Positions 1 to 8,540 of a DNA stretch of 32,622 bases are shown piece after piece (within the stretch, counting starts at the first letter, position 1; every line of letters begins with the position of its first letter). The notes beneath the pieces are model-generated. The model made no database searches, was not told where the DNA came from, and was given only the letters and a program-made list of their open reading frames with translations. This DNA comes from Rothia santali (GTDB lineage Bacteria; Actinomycetota; Actinomycetes; Actinomycetales; Micrococcaceae): contig NZ_JANAFB010000035.1 of NCBI RefSeq assembly GCF_024199905.1, forward strand, positions 1 through 32,622, given 5' to 3'. A program made the translations under genes and the position numbers.

Positions 1-345
1 GGGCCGGGAGGCGCTGCAGGGGTCGGCGCGACGTCGGGTGGCGGCGCGGCGACGAGGGCCGGCGCGGCGGCCGGCGGTGCGGCGTCGGGCCCCCGAACCA
101 TGCCGCAGGCGGCATACGATCCGGGCTACCCGCACGAGGAGGACCTGCTGCGGCTGCTGCTGGAGAGCAGGACGCCCGTGACGAGCCAGCGCGTGCAGGA
201 GCGGCTGGGGCTGTCCCAGTCAGCGGCCAATCGGCTCCTGCGGCGGGTAATTGACTCCGGGCGGGTCGTCGCCACGGCCCCGCCGCGCAGTCACCGAAGG
301 GCGTATCGGCTCGTCACAGCCGAAGATCGACGCCGTGGGAGCTGA
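1..345 (+). CDS. C-terminal part of a winged-helix DNA-binding protein (5' end outside window)
   Basis: The frame is open from base 1. A Gly/Ala-rich low-complexity stretch (bases 1-99) leads into a compact winged helix-turn-helix of about 60 residues: an acidic start (HEEDLLRLLLES), a helix pair with QERLGLSQSAANRLLRR as the likely recognition helix, and a basic wing ending RRAYRLV. An ATG at 100 could start a free-standing 81-residue protein. The upstream stretch has no stop and no clear ribosome binding site, so I favour the tail of a larger protein with a flexible linker. The fold resembles MarR/ROK-type DNA-binding domains. Target and partners are unknown. It ends 32 bases before the next start on the same strand. 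Confidence 0.55.
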   Translation, partial: GPGGAAGVGATSGGGAATRAGAAAGGAASGPRTMPQAAYDPGYPHEEDLLRLLLESRTPVTSQRVQERLGLSQSAANRLLRRVIDSGRVVATAPPRSHRRAYRLVTAEDRRRGS

Positions 346-365
346 CCCGCGCGGTCGGAAGTGAG

Positions 366-371
366 TACGCT
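366..371 (+). promoter_or_regulatory. -10 hexamer of a leaderless promoter (DUF4190 gene)
   Basis: TACGCT lies exactly 6 bases (GGGACC) before the ATG at 378, and there is no Shine-Dalgarno sequence. Transcription would begin at or next to the start codon. Confidence 0.55.
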
Positions 372-377
372 GGGACC

Positions 378-1073
378 ATGAGCGAGCGCCCCACCCCTGA
401 GAACCCCGGCCCCGAGAGCAACGGCCCCGGAGGCACCGACCCGGAGCAGGCCGCGGCCGGAACCCACGGCCACTATGAGACCGTCGGGGACGACGCCGCG
501 GGGCACGCATCCCCGGAGTCCTCGAGGGGCTCCGGCGACCCGGCCCCCGGCTACGGGTCCGGCTATCAGGGCGCGGACTCCGGTGACGGGTCTGGTTACC
601 AGGGCGCGGATACCGGCTATGGGTCCGGCGACCGGGGCGCGTCGTCGAGCTACGGGGCAGGCGGATACGGGACCGGCGGGTACGGGGCCGGCGGGTACGG
701 CTCGGACGGCCGGGGCGGCTACTCCCCGTCGTCCGACGTCGACTACTACTCCCAGAGCGGCTCGGGGGCCTCCTACGGGGCGCAGCAGGCGCCGGTCTAC
801 CGCCAGCCGGGCAGCGCGCAGGCGCAGAGCCAGGCGCAGACGGCCATGATCCTCGGCATCGTGGGGGTCGTGGTGTTCTTCATCGGCGTCATCCTGGGGC
901 CGATCGCCCTCTCGCAGGCCGGCAAGGCCGAGCGCGGCGGGGCCGACGCCACGGCCGGCCGCGTCCTGGGGTGGATCGCCACCATCCTCGGCGGTCTGGC
1001 CGCCCTGTTCATCATCCTCTACATCGTGTTCTTCATCGTCGTGATCGGCGCGGCGATCAACTCCGGATACTGA
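378..1073 (+). CDS. DUF4190 domain membrane protein with Gly/Tyr/Ser-rich N-terminus
   Basis: A protein of 231 residues. The first ~145 are low-complexity and rich in Gly, Tyr, Ser and Asp, with short repeats such as GSGYQGAD (twice) and GAGGYG. They are followed by the DUF4190 module: a first membrane helix (TAMILGIVGVVVFFIGVIL), the conserved GPIALSQAGKAE turn, ATAGRVLGWIATILGG, and a second helix near the C-terminus. The family is common in actinobacteria and its function is unknown; the disordered cytoplasmic head suggests an interaction or scaffolding role (inference). A shortened paralogue follows directly. The ATG at 378 is preferred because it sits 6 bases after a TACGCT -10 box. Confidence 0.8.
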   Translation: MSERPTPENPGPESNGPGGTDPEQAAAGTHGHYETVGDDAAGHASPESSRGSGDPAPGYGSGYQGADSGDGSGYQGADTGYGSGDRGASSSYGAGGYGTGGYGAGGYGSDGRGGYSPSSDVDYYSQSGSGASYGAQQAPVYRQPGSAQAQSQAQTAMILGIVGVVVFFIGVILGPIALSQAGKAERGGADATAGRVLGWIATILGGLAALFIILYIVFFIVVIGAAINSGY

Positions 1074-1081
1074 GGCCCGGC

Positions 1082-1444
1082 ATGAGGGCGGACGACGGGG
1101 CGGGGGTCCGAGGGGACCCCCGCCCCGTGCCGCCCGCGGCCCGGACTCGCCCCGTGCCGCCCGAGGCCTGGACCCGCCCCGCGCCGTCCGAGGCCCGGAG
1201 CATGGCGCAGACGGCGCTCGTCCTCGGCGTGCTCGGCATCGTGGTCTCGATCTCCGGCCTCGTCCTGGGCCCGATCGCGCTGTCGCAGGCCGAACGGGCC
1301 GAGGACGCCGGGGCGGACGCGACCGCCGGCCGGGTCCTGGGCTGGCTCGCGACCGCCTTCGGGGGCCTGACGGCTCTGAGCGTCGGCCTCAACATCGTCT
1401 TCCTCATCGTGGTGCTCCCGCGCTTCCTCGGCGCCTGGAGCTGA
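1082..1444 (+). CDS. Short DUF4190 paralogue (tandem duplicate)
   Basis: The ATG at 1082 gives 120 residues. The C-terminal 80 residues closely match the gene before it: GLVLGPIALSQAERAE against GVILGPIALSQAGKAE, and ATAGRVLGWLATAFGG against ATAGRVLGWIATILGG. The N-terminus is different: about 40 residues rich in Pro and Arg with two imperfect repeats (RTRPVPPEAW, then TRPAPSEA). It starts 8 bases after the previous stop, so it is probably co-transcribed. The tandem pair most likely arose by local duplication and loss or replacement of the Tyr/Gly head. No good Shine-Dalgarno is visible, so the start is uncertain; the methionine at MAQTALVLG would leave only the membrane module. Function unknown. 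Confidence 0.6.
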   Translation: MRADDGAGVRGDPRPVPPAARTRPVPPEAWTRPAPSEARSMAQTALVLGVLGIVVSISGLVLGPIALSQAERAEDAGADATAGRVLGWLATAFGGLTALSVGLNIVFLIVVLPRFLGAWS

Positions 1445-1470
1445 CTCGGTGCCTGGAACCGGCCGGGCGA

Positions 1471-1494
1471 GCGGGGCGGGAGGCTCCCGCCCGC
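1471..1494. terminator. Hairpin between convergent DUF4190 and pgm genes
   Basis: GCGGGGCGGGA and TCCCGCCCGC can pair with a 3-base loop and one bulged G. The hairpin runs to the first base of the pgm stop codon and lies between two convergent genes, so it may act in both directions. There is no T-tract. Confidence 0.45.
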
Positions 1495-3128
1495 TAGGCG
1501 ATGACGGCGTCGACAATCCCCTTGGCCTTCTCCTGGACCCTCCGCAGGTGGTCCTCGCCGTGGAAGGACTCGGCGTAGATCTTGTAGACGTCCTCAGTTC
1601 CGGAGGGCCGCGCGGCGAACCACGCGTTCTCGGTCTCGACCTTCAGGCCGCCGATCGCCGCGCCGTTGCCGGGGGCCTCGGTCAGCTTGGCGGTGATGGC
1701 CTCGCCGGCCAGCTCGGAGGCCGCGACGTCGGCCGGGGAGAGCCGCTTGAGCTTCGCCTTCTGCGCGCGGTCGGCGGGCGCGTCGATGCGGGCGTAGCTG
1801 GGGGCGCCGAACCGCTCCGTCAGCTCGGCGTACCGCTGCGACGGCGTCTTGCCTGTGACGGCGGTGATCTCCGAGGCCAGCAGGGCCATGATGATGCCGT
1901 CCTTGTCGGTGCTCCAGACCCCGCCGTCGCGGCGCAGGAAGGACGCGCCGGCCGACTCCTCGCCGCCGAAGCCGAGGCTGCCGTCCAGCAGCCCCGGCAC
2001 GAACCACTTGAAGCCCACGGGGACCTCCACGAGGCGGCGGCCCAGGTCGCCGGTGACCCGGTCGATGATCGAGGAGGAGACCAGCGTCTTGCCCACCCCG
2101 GCCTCGGGCGACCAGCCCGAGCGGTGCCGGTACAGGTAGTCGATGGCGGCCGCGAGGTAGTGGTTGGGGTTCATCAGCCCGGCGTCGGGGGTCACGATGC
2201 CGTGGCGGTCGGTGTCGGCGTCGTTGCCGGTCGCGATGTCGTACCGGTCCCGGGCCGAGATGAGCGAGGCCATCGCGTGCGGGGAGGAGCAGTCCATGCG
2301 GATCTTCTCGTCCCAGTCCAGCGTCATGAACGCCCACTGCGGGTCCACGTCCGGGTTGACCACCGTCATGTCGAGGCCGAAGCGCTCGGCGATCTCGATC
2401 CAGTATCGCACCGAGGCCGAGCCCATGGGGTCGGCCCCGATCCGCAGCCCGGACGCCCTGATCGCGTCGAGGTCCACGACCTCGGGCAGCTCGGCGACGT
2501 AGTGCTCCAGGTAGTCGTAGGTGCGCGTTGTCTCGGCGGCCCGGGCGCGGGCGAAGGGGATGCGCTCGACGCCGGCGAGCCCGCCCTCCAGCAGGGCGTT
2601 GGCCCGGTCCGCGATCCACTCGGTGGCGTCGGTGTCCGCGGGGCCGCCGTGGGGCGGGTTGTACTTGAAGCCCCCGTCCGCGGGTGGGTTGTGGCTGGGA
2701 GTGATGACGATCCCGTCGGCCCGCGCGGCGTCGGGGTTCGCGTTGTGCCGCAGGATCGCGTGGGAGAGCGCCGGGGTGGGGACGTAACCGTCCCGGGAGT
2801 CGAGCATGACCAGGACCCCGTGGGCGGCCAGCACCTCTAGGGCCGTCTCCTGCGCCGGGCCGGAGAGTGCGTGGGTGTCTCGGCCCATGAACAGCGGGCC
2901 GGTGATTCCCTGGCCCGCACGGTACTCCACGATCGCCTGGGTGATCGCGGCGATGTGCGCCTCGTTGAACGAGCTCTTCAGGGCGCTGCCGCGGTGTCCC
3001 GAGGTGCCGAAGACCACGCGCTGGCCGGGGTCGTTCGGGTCCGGTTCGACGTCGTGGTACGCGTCCTGGAGCGCCGTGAGGTCGACGAGATCCCTGGATT
3101 CGGCCGGGGTGCCTGCTCTGTTTCCCAT
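1494..3128 (-). CDS. pgm: Phosphoglucomutase (alpha-D-glucose-1,6-bisphosphate-dependent)
   Basis: Interconverts glucose-1-phosphate and glucose-6-phosphate in the cytoplasm, linking glycolysis with glycogen, trehalose and nucleotide-sugar synthesis. It has 544 residues, the usual length for the bacterial Pgm family. All four alpha-phosphohexomutase signatures are visible: the phosphoserine loop TPSHNPP (Ser145), the metal-binding loop [10 protein letters not shown] (Asp303, 305, 307), the sugar-specificity loop GGEESAG (about 388-394), and the phosphate-binding loop [12 protein letters not shown] near the C-terminus. The ATG at 3128 is preceded by TAGATT and 6 bases, so it is probably leaderless. 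It converges with the DUF4190 pair and sits 75 bases downstream of the formimidoylglutamase stop on the same strand. Confidence 0.95.
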   Translation of the reverse strand: MGNRAGTPAESRDLVDLTALQDAYHDVEPDPNDPGQRVVFGTSGHRGSALKSSFNEAHIAAITQAIVEYRAGQGITGPLFMGRDTHALSGPAQETALEVLAAHGVLVMLDSRDGYVPTPALSHAILRHNANPDAARADGIVITPSHNPPADGGFKYNPPHGGPADTDATEWIADRANALLEGGLAGVERIPFARARAAETTRTYDYLEHYVAELPEVVDLDAIRASGLRIGADPMGSASVRYWIEIAERFGLDMTVVNPDVDPQWAFMTLDWDEKIRMDCSSPHAMASLISARDRYDIATGNDADTDRHGIVTPDAGLMNPNHYLAAAIDYLYRHRSGWSPEAGVGKTLVSSSIIDRVTGDLGRRLVEVPVGFKWFVPGLLDGSLGFGGEESAGASFLRRDGGVWSTDKDGIIMALLASEITAVTGKTPSQRYAELTERFGAPSYARIDAPADRAQKAKLKRLSPADVAASELAGEAITAKLTEAPGNGAAIGGLKVETENAWFAARPSGTEDVYKIYAESFHGEDHLRRVQEKAKGIVDAVIA

Positions 3129-3134
3129 GGGATC

Positions 3135-3140
3135 AATCTA
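3135..3140 (-). promoter_or_regulatory. -10 hexamer of a leaderless promoter (pgm)
   Basis: On the minus strand TAGATT is followed by 6 bases (GATCCC) and the pgm ATG. No Shine-Dalgarno sequence is present. Confidence 0.55.
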
Positions 3141-3203
3141 GCGCGCCGACGGCGGCCCGTGGTGGTCTGACCCACAGGCCGCCGCCGGATGACGCGTCGC
3201 GGC

Positions 3204-4238
3204 TCAGACGGCGGAGAGCCTGGTCGCCCCCAGCGAGCGCTCGCGCTCGGAGAGCAGCCTGTCCTGGGCGGCGGAGGAGGGGGCATCGGCCGCGGGGCGG
3301 TCGAAGCTGGTGATGGCGATCCAGTTGAGCAGCCGGGCGGCGATGCGCGCGGTGCGGTCGTCGGTGTCGAAGCGGGGGTTCATCCCCACGATGTCGACGA
3401 CGGCGACCTTGCCGCTGGCGGCGATGCGCTTGCAGATCTCCTCCACGACGATCGGCGGCACGCCCAGCGTGGCCGGCGCGCTCACCCCGGGGGCCACCCA
3501 GCCGGGCAGCACGTCGAGGTCGAGGCTGAGGTGCACCAGCTCGAGGGGCTCGAGCTGCTCGTCGACGAACCGCAGGACCTCGGCCAGGCGGCTCTCGCAG
3601 CAGTCGGTGTCCTTGAGGTACGCGGTCTCGTACTTGTGGGCGTTCTCGAACTGCGCGCGGGTGTTGTCCGGCTCGCTGACGCCGATCACGGAGTAGCGGA
3701 AGTCGCGTCCCGTCTCGCTCTCGTCCCGGTGCACCTGCCGGAACGCCGTGACGGCGGTGGGCACGGGGTGGCGGCGCAGCCCGAAGTGCGTGTCGAGGCT
3801 GATCACGCCCCAGGTCCCGACGCCGTCGAGCGCGCCGGACTCGCGCAGGCCGCGGTAGGTCGCGTAGGAGGTCTCGTGCCCGCCGCCGAGGACGAAGGTG
3901 ATCCGGTGCTCGCTGATGACCTCGCCGAACACCCTCCCCGCGCGCTGCTGGGCGGCCTCGAGCTCGTGCCCGTCCACGCGGACGTTGCCGCGGTCGTGGA
4001 CCACGTTGGCGCCGTGGAAGGCCAGCTGGGCGAGGGCGTGGCGGATCTTGTGGGGGCCGTCCGCGGCGCCCGGGCGTCCCTGGTTGCGGACCGTCCCCTC
4101 GTCGGACTCGAACCCGACGATCGCCATGCTCTGGGCCTCCTGGCCCGTCTGCCGCTGCCCTTCGTAGACCATGTGGTGCCACCGGGTGTGGATCGCTCCG
4201 GGACCTTCATCGCGTCCCTGCCAGGGGGTGAAATCCAT
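3204..4238 (-). CDS. hutG: Formimidoylglutamase, arginase superfamily
   Basis: 344 residues. HutG hydrolyses N-formimidoyl-L-glutamate to glutamate and formamide in histidine breakdown, using a two-manganese centre. HutG-like segments are GFESDEGTVRNQGRPGAADG, LGGGHETSYA (metal ligand His121), SEPDNTRAQF and HLSLDLDVLPGWVAPGVSAP (ligands Asp240 and Asp242). The remaining motif, normally DAHxD, reads DTHFG (Asp149, His151, Gly153), so one expected metal ligand is Gly; the codon is clearly GGG. The ATG at 4238 is chosen because AAGGAG lies 9 bases upstream; the longer frame to 4736 is only chance-open GC-rich sequence. No other hut gene is in the window. Agmatinase or arginase is less likely from the sequence outside the metal motifs. 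Confidence 0.85.
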   Translation of the reverse strand: MDFTPWQGRDEGPGAIHTRWHHMVYEGQRQTGQEAQSMAIVGFESDEGTVRNQGRPGAADGPHKIRHALAQLAFHGANVVHDRGNVRVDGHELEAAQQRAGRVFGEVISEHRITFVLGGGHETSYATYRGLRESGALDGVGTWGVISLDTHFGLRRHPVPTAVTAFRQVHRDESETGRDFRYSVIGVSEPDNTRAQFENAHKYETAYLKDTDCCESRLAEVLRFVDEQLEPLELVHLSLDLDVLPGWVAPGVSAPATLGVPPIVVEEICKRIAASGKVAVVDIVGMNPRFDTDDRTARIAARLLNWIAITSFDRPAADAPSSAAQDRLLSERERSLGATRLSAV

Positions 4239-4622
4239 GACCGCCATCTCCTTCGATGCCTGACGAGGCGAAAACGCCGATTCGTGATGAGGATAGCTAA
4301 TACCCCCTCGGGGCGGATGGCAAATGGCGCCCGCGGCAGGTCGACTCACGGGGCGGGGCCCCAGGGCCCCGGCCATGACCAGGGGCGATGCCGTCCGGAT
4401 GTGCGCCATGCCGCCTTCCCGGAATGTGGACGGGCGCATCGCGCGCGGCGGGATCGGTGGATAACCCCTCGGGGCCGGCGGATCGTCCCTCGGGCGCCGG
4501 CCCGCCACGCGGCATCGGGGGTGTGGACGGCGTCGTGCTCGGGCCCCCGGCGCGGTAGGTTGGTGAGCAGACAGCCGACACCGGCCGGCGGCCCACGCCG
4601 CGGCCCGCGAGAAGGAGTGACC
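4239..4622. other. Intergenic region between divergent hutG and rhodanese genes
   Basis: 384 bases with no convincing gene. An A/T-richer patch at about 4280-4330 probably holds the leftward hutG promoter; minus-strand candidates include TATCCT and TATTAG, with TTGCCA further upstream. Rightward, TAGGTT at 4556-4561 is a possible -10 box for the rhodanese gene, giving a leader of about 55 bases. CCCCTCGGGG occurs twice (near 4304 and 4467) and may be coincidental. Confidence 0.4.
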
Positions 4623-4952
4623 ATGGACGCCGCCGTTCCCACCGCCACCGTCGGGGAGATCCCCGCCGACGCCAAGATCCTCGACGTGCGCGAGGACTAC
4701 GAATGGGCCGAGGGGCACATCGAGGGCGCCCAGCACATCCCCATGGACCAGGTCCCGGCCCGCTACGGCGAGATCCCGCTGGACGAGGACGTCTACGTGA
4801 TCTGCCGCTCCGGCGGCCGCTCCATGCGCGTGACGGCATACCTCAACCAGTACGGCTTCGACGCGTTCAACGTGGCCGGCGGGATGGGCGCCTGGCAGGA
4901 CGCCGAGAAGCCCATGGTCAGCGAGAACGACCAGACCCCTCAGGTCCGCTGA
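4623..4952 (+). CDS. Single-domain rhodanese
   Basis: 109 residues forming one rhodanese domain. The ATG at 4623 has a strong Shine-Dalgarno (GAAGGAG, 5-base gap). Visible features are the N-terminal ILDVREDYEWAEGHIEGAQH motif and the active-site loop CRSGGR with catalytic Cys61, then the C-terminal NVAGGMGAW motif. Such enzymes carry a persulfide on the cysteine and pass sulfur to acceptors such as thiosulfate/cyanide pairs or sulfur-carrier proteins. There is no signal peptide, so it is cytoplasmic. It ends 5 bases before the pheA start, which suggests one transcript, although a functional link to phenylalanine synthesis is not obvious. Confidence 0.9.
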   Translation: MDAAVPTATVGEIPADAKILDVREDYEWAEGHIEGAQHIPMDQVPARYGEIPLDEDVYVICRSGGRSMRVTAYLNQYGFDAFNVAGGMGAWQDAEKPMVSENDQTPQVR

Positions 4953-4957
4953 CGCGC

Positions 4958-5881
4958 ATGAGGTACACGTTCCTGGGCCCGGAGGGCACGTTCTCCGAGG
5001 CCGCGCTGCTCTCCGTGCCCGGCGCCTACGACGCCGAGCGGATCCCCTCCACGTCGGTCGTAACCGCCCTGGCCAAGGTGCACTCCGGCGAGGTCGACGC
5101 CGCGATGGTCCCCATCGAGAACTCGGTCGAGGGCGGAGTGAGCGCGACCCTGGACGCGATCGCCGCCGAGGGCGACCTCCGCATCGTCCGGGAGGCGCTG
5201 ATCCCCATCCGGTTCATCCTCGTCGCGCCCGAGGGCACGCTCATGGAGGACGTGCGCGCCGTCTCGACGCACTCGCACGCATGGGCGCAGGTCCGAGGCT
5301 GGATGGGGGACCGGCTGCCCCACGTCGACTACATCCCCGGCTCCTCGACCGCGGCCGCCGCGGTGGGCCTGCTGGGCGGGGAGTCGCCGGGCTACGAGGC
5401 GGCGGTCTGCTCACCCATCGTGGCCGAGCAGCACCCCGAGCTGAGCGTGCTCGCCTCCGACATCGGGGACAACGCGCGCGCCGTCACCCGGTTCGTCCTC
5501 GTCGCGGGCGAGAGCGCCGAGCTGCCGGAGCCCACGGGCGCTGACAAGACCACCGTGGTGATCCCCCTGCCGGAGGACCACGCGGGGGCCCTCATGGCCC
5601 TGCTGGAGCAGTTCGCCGCGCGCGGCGTGAACCTCTCCCGCATCGAGTCGCGCCCCACGGGCGAGGCGCTAGGGTCCTACTTCTTCTCGGTCGACGCGGA
5701 GGGGCACATCGCCAACGCCCGCATGGGAGACGCGCTGCGCGGCCTGCACCGGGTCTCGCCCGGCGTCAAGTTCCTGGGCTCCTACCCACGGGCCGACGGC
5801 GTCGCGCCCCTCGTCAGCCCCCGGAACACCGACGCGGCGTTCAACGAGGCGGAGGACTGGGTGCGGCGCATCCGGGGCTGA
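4958..5881 (+). CDS. pheA: Prephenate dehydratase
   Basis: 307 residues. Converts prephenate to phenylpyruvate, the committed step of phenylalanine synthesis, as a monofunctional enzyme without the chorismate mutase domain seen in enterobacteria. The catalytic domain shows GPEGTFSEAA (residues 7-16), PIENSVEGG (52-60) and the essential TRF motif (177-179). The C-terminal ACT domain (about 197-280) has GALMALLEQFAARGVNLSRI and the ESRP motif (230-233) that binds phenylalanine, so feedback inhibition is expected. It starts 5 bases after the rhodanese stop. Its stop codon lies inside one arm of a perfect 12-bp inverted repeat shared with the convergent lipid kinase gene. Confidence 0.95.
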   Translation: MRYTFLGPEGTFSEAALLSVPGAYDAERIPSTSVVTALAKVHSGEVDAAMVPIENSVEGGVSATLDAIAAEGDLRIVREALIPIRFILVAPEGTLMEDVRAVSTHSHAWAQVRGWMGDRLPHVDYIPGSSTAAAAVGLLGGESPGYEAAVCSPIVAEQHPELSVLASDIGDNARAVTRFVLVAGESAELPEPTGADKTTVVIPLPEDHAGALMALLEQFAARGVNLSRIESRPTGEALGSYFFSVDAEGHIANARMGDALRGLHRVSPGVKFLGSYPRADGVAPLVSPRNTDAAFNEAEDWVRRIRG

Positions 5882-5905
5882 GCCCGCCCGCGCCGGGCTC
5901 AGCCC
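5875..5905. terminator. Bidirectional terminator hairpin spanning both stop codons
   Basis: GGGCTGAGCCCG (5875-5886) and CGGGCTCAGCCC (5894-5905) are perfect inverted repeats with a 7-base loop. The pheA stop TGA (5879-5881) is in the left arm and the lipid-kinase stop (5899-5901, minus strand) in the right arm. Confidence 0.7.
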
Positions 5906-7002
5906 GCGTTGAACCCCAGCCAGGTGCGCAGCGTCGGGGGCGTCCTCTCCGGGTAGGTGTGCACGTTCAGCACGCCGGGGCGGATGCGGGCGGTGAGGTT
6001 CAGCGCGGTGCCGATCAGGTCGCCGTCGAGCTCCACCGGCTGCGGCGAAGAGCCGAAGTCGAGCTCGACGCTGCTGCCGTGCAGGTGCTCGATCACGGGC
6101 GTGCCCCGGCGGTGCCGGCCCAGGACCTGGAACGCGAGCGCACCCCAGCCGAGCAGGTTGCGGGGGGTGAGCAGGATGACCTCGAGCTGGCCGTCGTCGG
6201 CCCGGGAGCTGGCGGCCAGCTGGATCCCGGCCTGGATCTCGCCGCAGTTGGCGATCAGCACCGACTGGATGCGGCGCCGGATGCGCTTGCCGCCGTCGAC
6301 CCGCAGGGCGATCGGGCTGCGGGAGGCGACCAGGTTGCGCATCCCCGCCTCGACGTAGGCGATCCACCCCCAGCGGGACTTCAGCTCCTCCTTGGCGTCG
6401 GTCATGATCTGCGCGTCGAATCCGGCGCCGCCCATGACCAGGTAGTTCATCTCGGAGGTGCGGCCGCCCTCGAAGTTCACGCGCAGCCCGACCATGTCGA
6501 TCCGCCGGGCGGCGCCGTGGAGGGCGATGTCGACGCAGCCGACGAGGTCGTTGAGCGGGATCTCCAGGTTCCGCGCCAGGAGGTTCCCGGTGCCCAGCGG
6601 GAGGATGCCCAGCGTCGCGTCGGTCTCGGAGAGGGCCTCTCCGACCGAGCGCACGGTGCCGTCCCCGCCCGCGGCGATCACGATCTCGCAGCCGTCCTCG
6701 AGCGCCTTGTGGGCCATGCCCGTGCCGGGGTCGTCGGAGGCGGTCTCGTAGTAGCGGGCCTCGGGCCAGCCGACCCGCTGCAGCTCGCGCGCCACCGTGG
6801 AGCAGCCGACCTGCGCCGCCTCCTTGGTGGGGTTGAACACGACGCCGACCCGGCGGGGCGGGCCCGGCTCGAGGCGGGGCCGCCAGGGGAGGGGCTGCGG
6901 GAAGATCCTGGGCCGGAGACTCCAGGCGGCGGCGGTGCTCGCGGCGACCGCACCGCCGATCGCTGCGGCTGCGGTGGCGGTGGCGCGTCCCCTGAGTCTC
7001 AT
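5899..7002 (-). CDS. Diacylglycerol kinase family lipid kinase
   Basis: 367 residues. The catalytic domain belongs to the DAGK_cat / LCB5 family, which phosphorylates diacylglycerol, sphingoid-type or other lipid alcohols from ATP. Visible are [10 protein letters not shown] at the start of the fold, the nucleotide loop [15 protein letters not shown], and [13 protein letters not shown]. The C-terminal beta-sandwich is present ([10 protein letters not shown]). An N-terminal hydrophobic, Ala-rich stretch (about residues 9-28) looks like a membrane anchor. The substrate cannot be told from sequence; DgkB-type phosphatidic acid recycling is one option. The ATG at 7002 lies 6 bases after TAGCCT on the minus strand, consistent with a leaderless mRNA. 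It converges with pheA. Confidence 0.85.
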   Translation of the reverse strand: MRLRGRATATAAAAIGGAVAASTAAAWSLRPRIFPQPLPWRPRLEPGPPRRVGVVFNPTKEAAQVGCSTVARELQRVGWPEARYYETASDDPGTGMAHKALEDGCEIVIAAGGDGTVRSVGEALSETDATLGILPLGTGNLLARNLEIPLNDLVGCVDIALHGAARRIDMVGLRVNFEGGRTSEMNYLVMGGAGFDAQIMTDAKEELKSRWGWIAYVEAGMRNLVASRSPIALRVDGGKRIRRRIQSVLIANCGEIQAGIQLAASSRADDGQLEVILLTPRNLLGWGALAFQVLGRHRRGTPVIEHLHGSSVELDFGSSPQPVELDGDLIGTALNLTARIRPGVLNVHTYPERTPPTLRTWLGFNAG

Positions 7003-7008
7003 GGTCCC

Positions 7009-7014
7009 AGGCTA
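7009..7014 (-). promoter_or_regulatory. -10 hexamer of a leaderless promoter (lipid kinase)
   Basis: TAGCCT, then GGGACC, then ATG. The last nine bases before and at the start (GGGACCATG) are the same as those of the DUF4190 gene at 378. Confidence 0.5.
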
Positions 7015-7129
7015 CCGGTCCGCAGGCCCTGCTCCCGCACGGGGGTGCGAGCGGTGACTCCGAACACCCGTCACGTGACGGCGTCGGCGGCCGCGGGCCG
7101 GTCCCCCGCGGGGCCCGGGCGCGGTGGGG

Positions 7130-7135
7130 TAGATT
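7130..7135 (+). promoter_or_regulatory. -10 hexamer of a leaderless promoter (serS)
   Basis: TAGATT is followed by 7 bases and the GTG start at 7143. There is no Shine-Dalgarno and no T-box-like leader. Confidence 0.55.
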
Positions 7136-7142
7136 AGCTCGG

Positions 7143-8459
7143 GTGATCGACATTAACCACTTGCGCGAAAACCCGGACCTCTTCCGTGCGTCCCAGCGAG
7201 CCCGTCAGTCCGACGTGGGGCTGGTGGACCGCATCCTCGACGCCGACGCCTCCCGCAGGCAGTCGATCAGCGACTTCGAGTCCCTCCGCGCCGAGCAGAA
7301 GGCCTTCGGCAAGAGGGTCGCCCAGGCCCAGGGCGAGGAGAAGCAGGCCCTGCTGGCCGAGGTCAAGGACCTCAGCAACCGCGTCAAGGCCGCCTCCGAG
7401 GCCTCCGACGCCGCCCAGGCCACCCAGGACGAGCTGCTCGCCGCCCTGGAGAACCTCGTGATCGACGGCGTCCCCACCGGCGGCGAGGAGGACTACGTGG
7501 TCCTCAAGACCGTCGGCGAGCCGCGCGACTTCGCCGCGGACGGCTTCGAGCCCCGCGACCACCTGGAGATCGGCGAGCTGCTGGACGGCATCGACATGGC
7601 CCGCGGCGCCAAGGTCTCCGGGGCCCGCTTCTACTTCCTCAAGGGCGCCGTCGCGCGCCTCGAGCAGGCCCTGCTCTGGATGGCCCTGGACCACGCCACG
7701 GCCAACGGCTTCACGATGCTGACCACTCCCACCCTCGTCCGCCCCGAGACGATGGCCGGCACCGGCTTCAATGTCAAGCACGACGACGAGATCTACCGCC
7801 TCGAGCGCGACGAGCTGTACCTCGTGGGCACCTCCGAGGTGGCCCTGGCCGGCTACCACGCCGACGAGATCCTCGACTTCGCCGACGGGCCGAGGAAGTA
7901 CCTCGGCTGGTCCACCTGCTACCGCCGCGAGGCTGGCTCGGCGGGCAAGGACACCCGCGGCATCATCCGCGTGCACCAGTTCAACAAGGCCGAGATGTTC
8001 GTCTACTGCCCCGTGGAGCAGGCCGAGGAGATGCACGAGCGGATGCTCGCCTGGGAGGAGGAGATGCTGGCCAAGTGCGAGCTGTCCTACCGGGTGATCG
8101 ACACCGCCGCCGGCGACCTCGGCTCCTCGGCCGCGCGGAAGTTCGACTGCGAGGCGTGGGTCCCCACCCAGGACGCCTACCGCGAGCTGACCTCGACCTC
8201 CAACTGCACCACCTACCAGGCCCGCCGCCTCAACATCCGCGAGCGCCGCCCGGACACGGTGGACGCGCAGGGCAAGGCCAAGAAGGGCGGCACGCGCGCC
8301 GTCGCGACCCTCAACGGGACGCTCGGCACCACCCGCTGGCTCGTGGCGATCCTCGAGACCCACCAGCAGCCCGACGGCTCGGTGCGCATCCCGGAGGCCC
8401 TCCGCCCCTACATGGGCGGCCTGGAGGTCCTGCCGGTCGTGGCGCCCCGCAGCAAGTAG
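7143..8459 (+). CDS. serS: Seryl-tRNA synthetase
   Basis: 438 residues, close to the usual 420-440. Charges tRNA-Ser (and tRNA-Sec) with serine. The N-terminal long antiparallel coiled coil (about residues 25-110, with [10 protein letters not shown] and [20 protein letters not shown]) contacts the tRNA variable arm. The class II catalytic core has motif 1 in [20 protein letters not shown], the TSEVAL loop, motif 2 in the [16 protein letters not shown] stretch, and motif 3 in the C-terminal NGT...[12 protein letters not shown] region. The start is GTG ([14 protein letters not shown] follows, typical of the family) placed 7 bases after a TAGATT -10 box. Transcribed away from the lipid kinase gene and ended by a strong hairpin. 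Confidence 0.97.
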   Translation: MIDINHLRENPDLFRASQRARQSDVGLVDRILDADASRRQSISDFESLRAEQKAFGKRVAQAQGEEKQALLAEVKDLSNRVKAASEASDAAQATQDELLAALENLVIDGVPTGGEEDYVVLKTVGEPRDFAADGFEPRDHLEIGELLDGIDMARGAKVSGARFYFLKGAVARLEQALLWMALDHATANGFTMLTTPTLVRPETMAGTGFNVKHDDEIYRLERDELYLVGTSEVALAGYHADEILDFADGPRKYLGWSTCYRREAGSAGKDTRGIIRVHQFNKAEMFVYCPVEQAEEMHERMLAWEEEMLAKCELSYRVIDTAAGDLGSSAARKFDCEAWVPTQDAYRELTSTSNCTTYQARRLNIRERRPDTVDAQGKAKKGGTRAVATLNGTLGTTRWLVAILETHQQPDGSVRIPEALRPYMGGLEVLPVVAPRSK

Positions 8460-8463
8460 TTCA

Positions 8464-8497
8464 CCTCCCGTTCGCCGCCGGTTCGGCGGCAGGGAGG
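8464..8497 (+). terminator. Two-part stem terminator after serS
   Basis: Outer arms CCTCCC (8464-8469) and GGGAGG (8492-8497) enclose an inner perfect stem GCCGCCG / CGGCGGC with a 3-base loop. It begins 5 bases after the serS stop. No T-tract. Confidence 0.6.
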
Positions 8498-8540
8498 GAC
8501 GCGTCCGCCCGGGACGTGTCAGATGGAAGGCATGGTGACG

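Noticed and set aside
4239-4736. N-terminal extension of the formimidoylglutamase frame to 4736
   Set aside because: It would overlap the rhodanese gene. A good ribosome binding site and the family's normal N-terminus fit the start at 4238.
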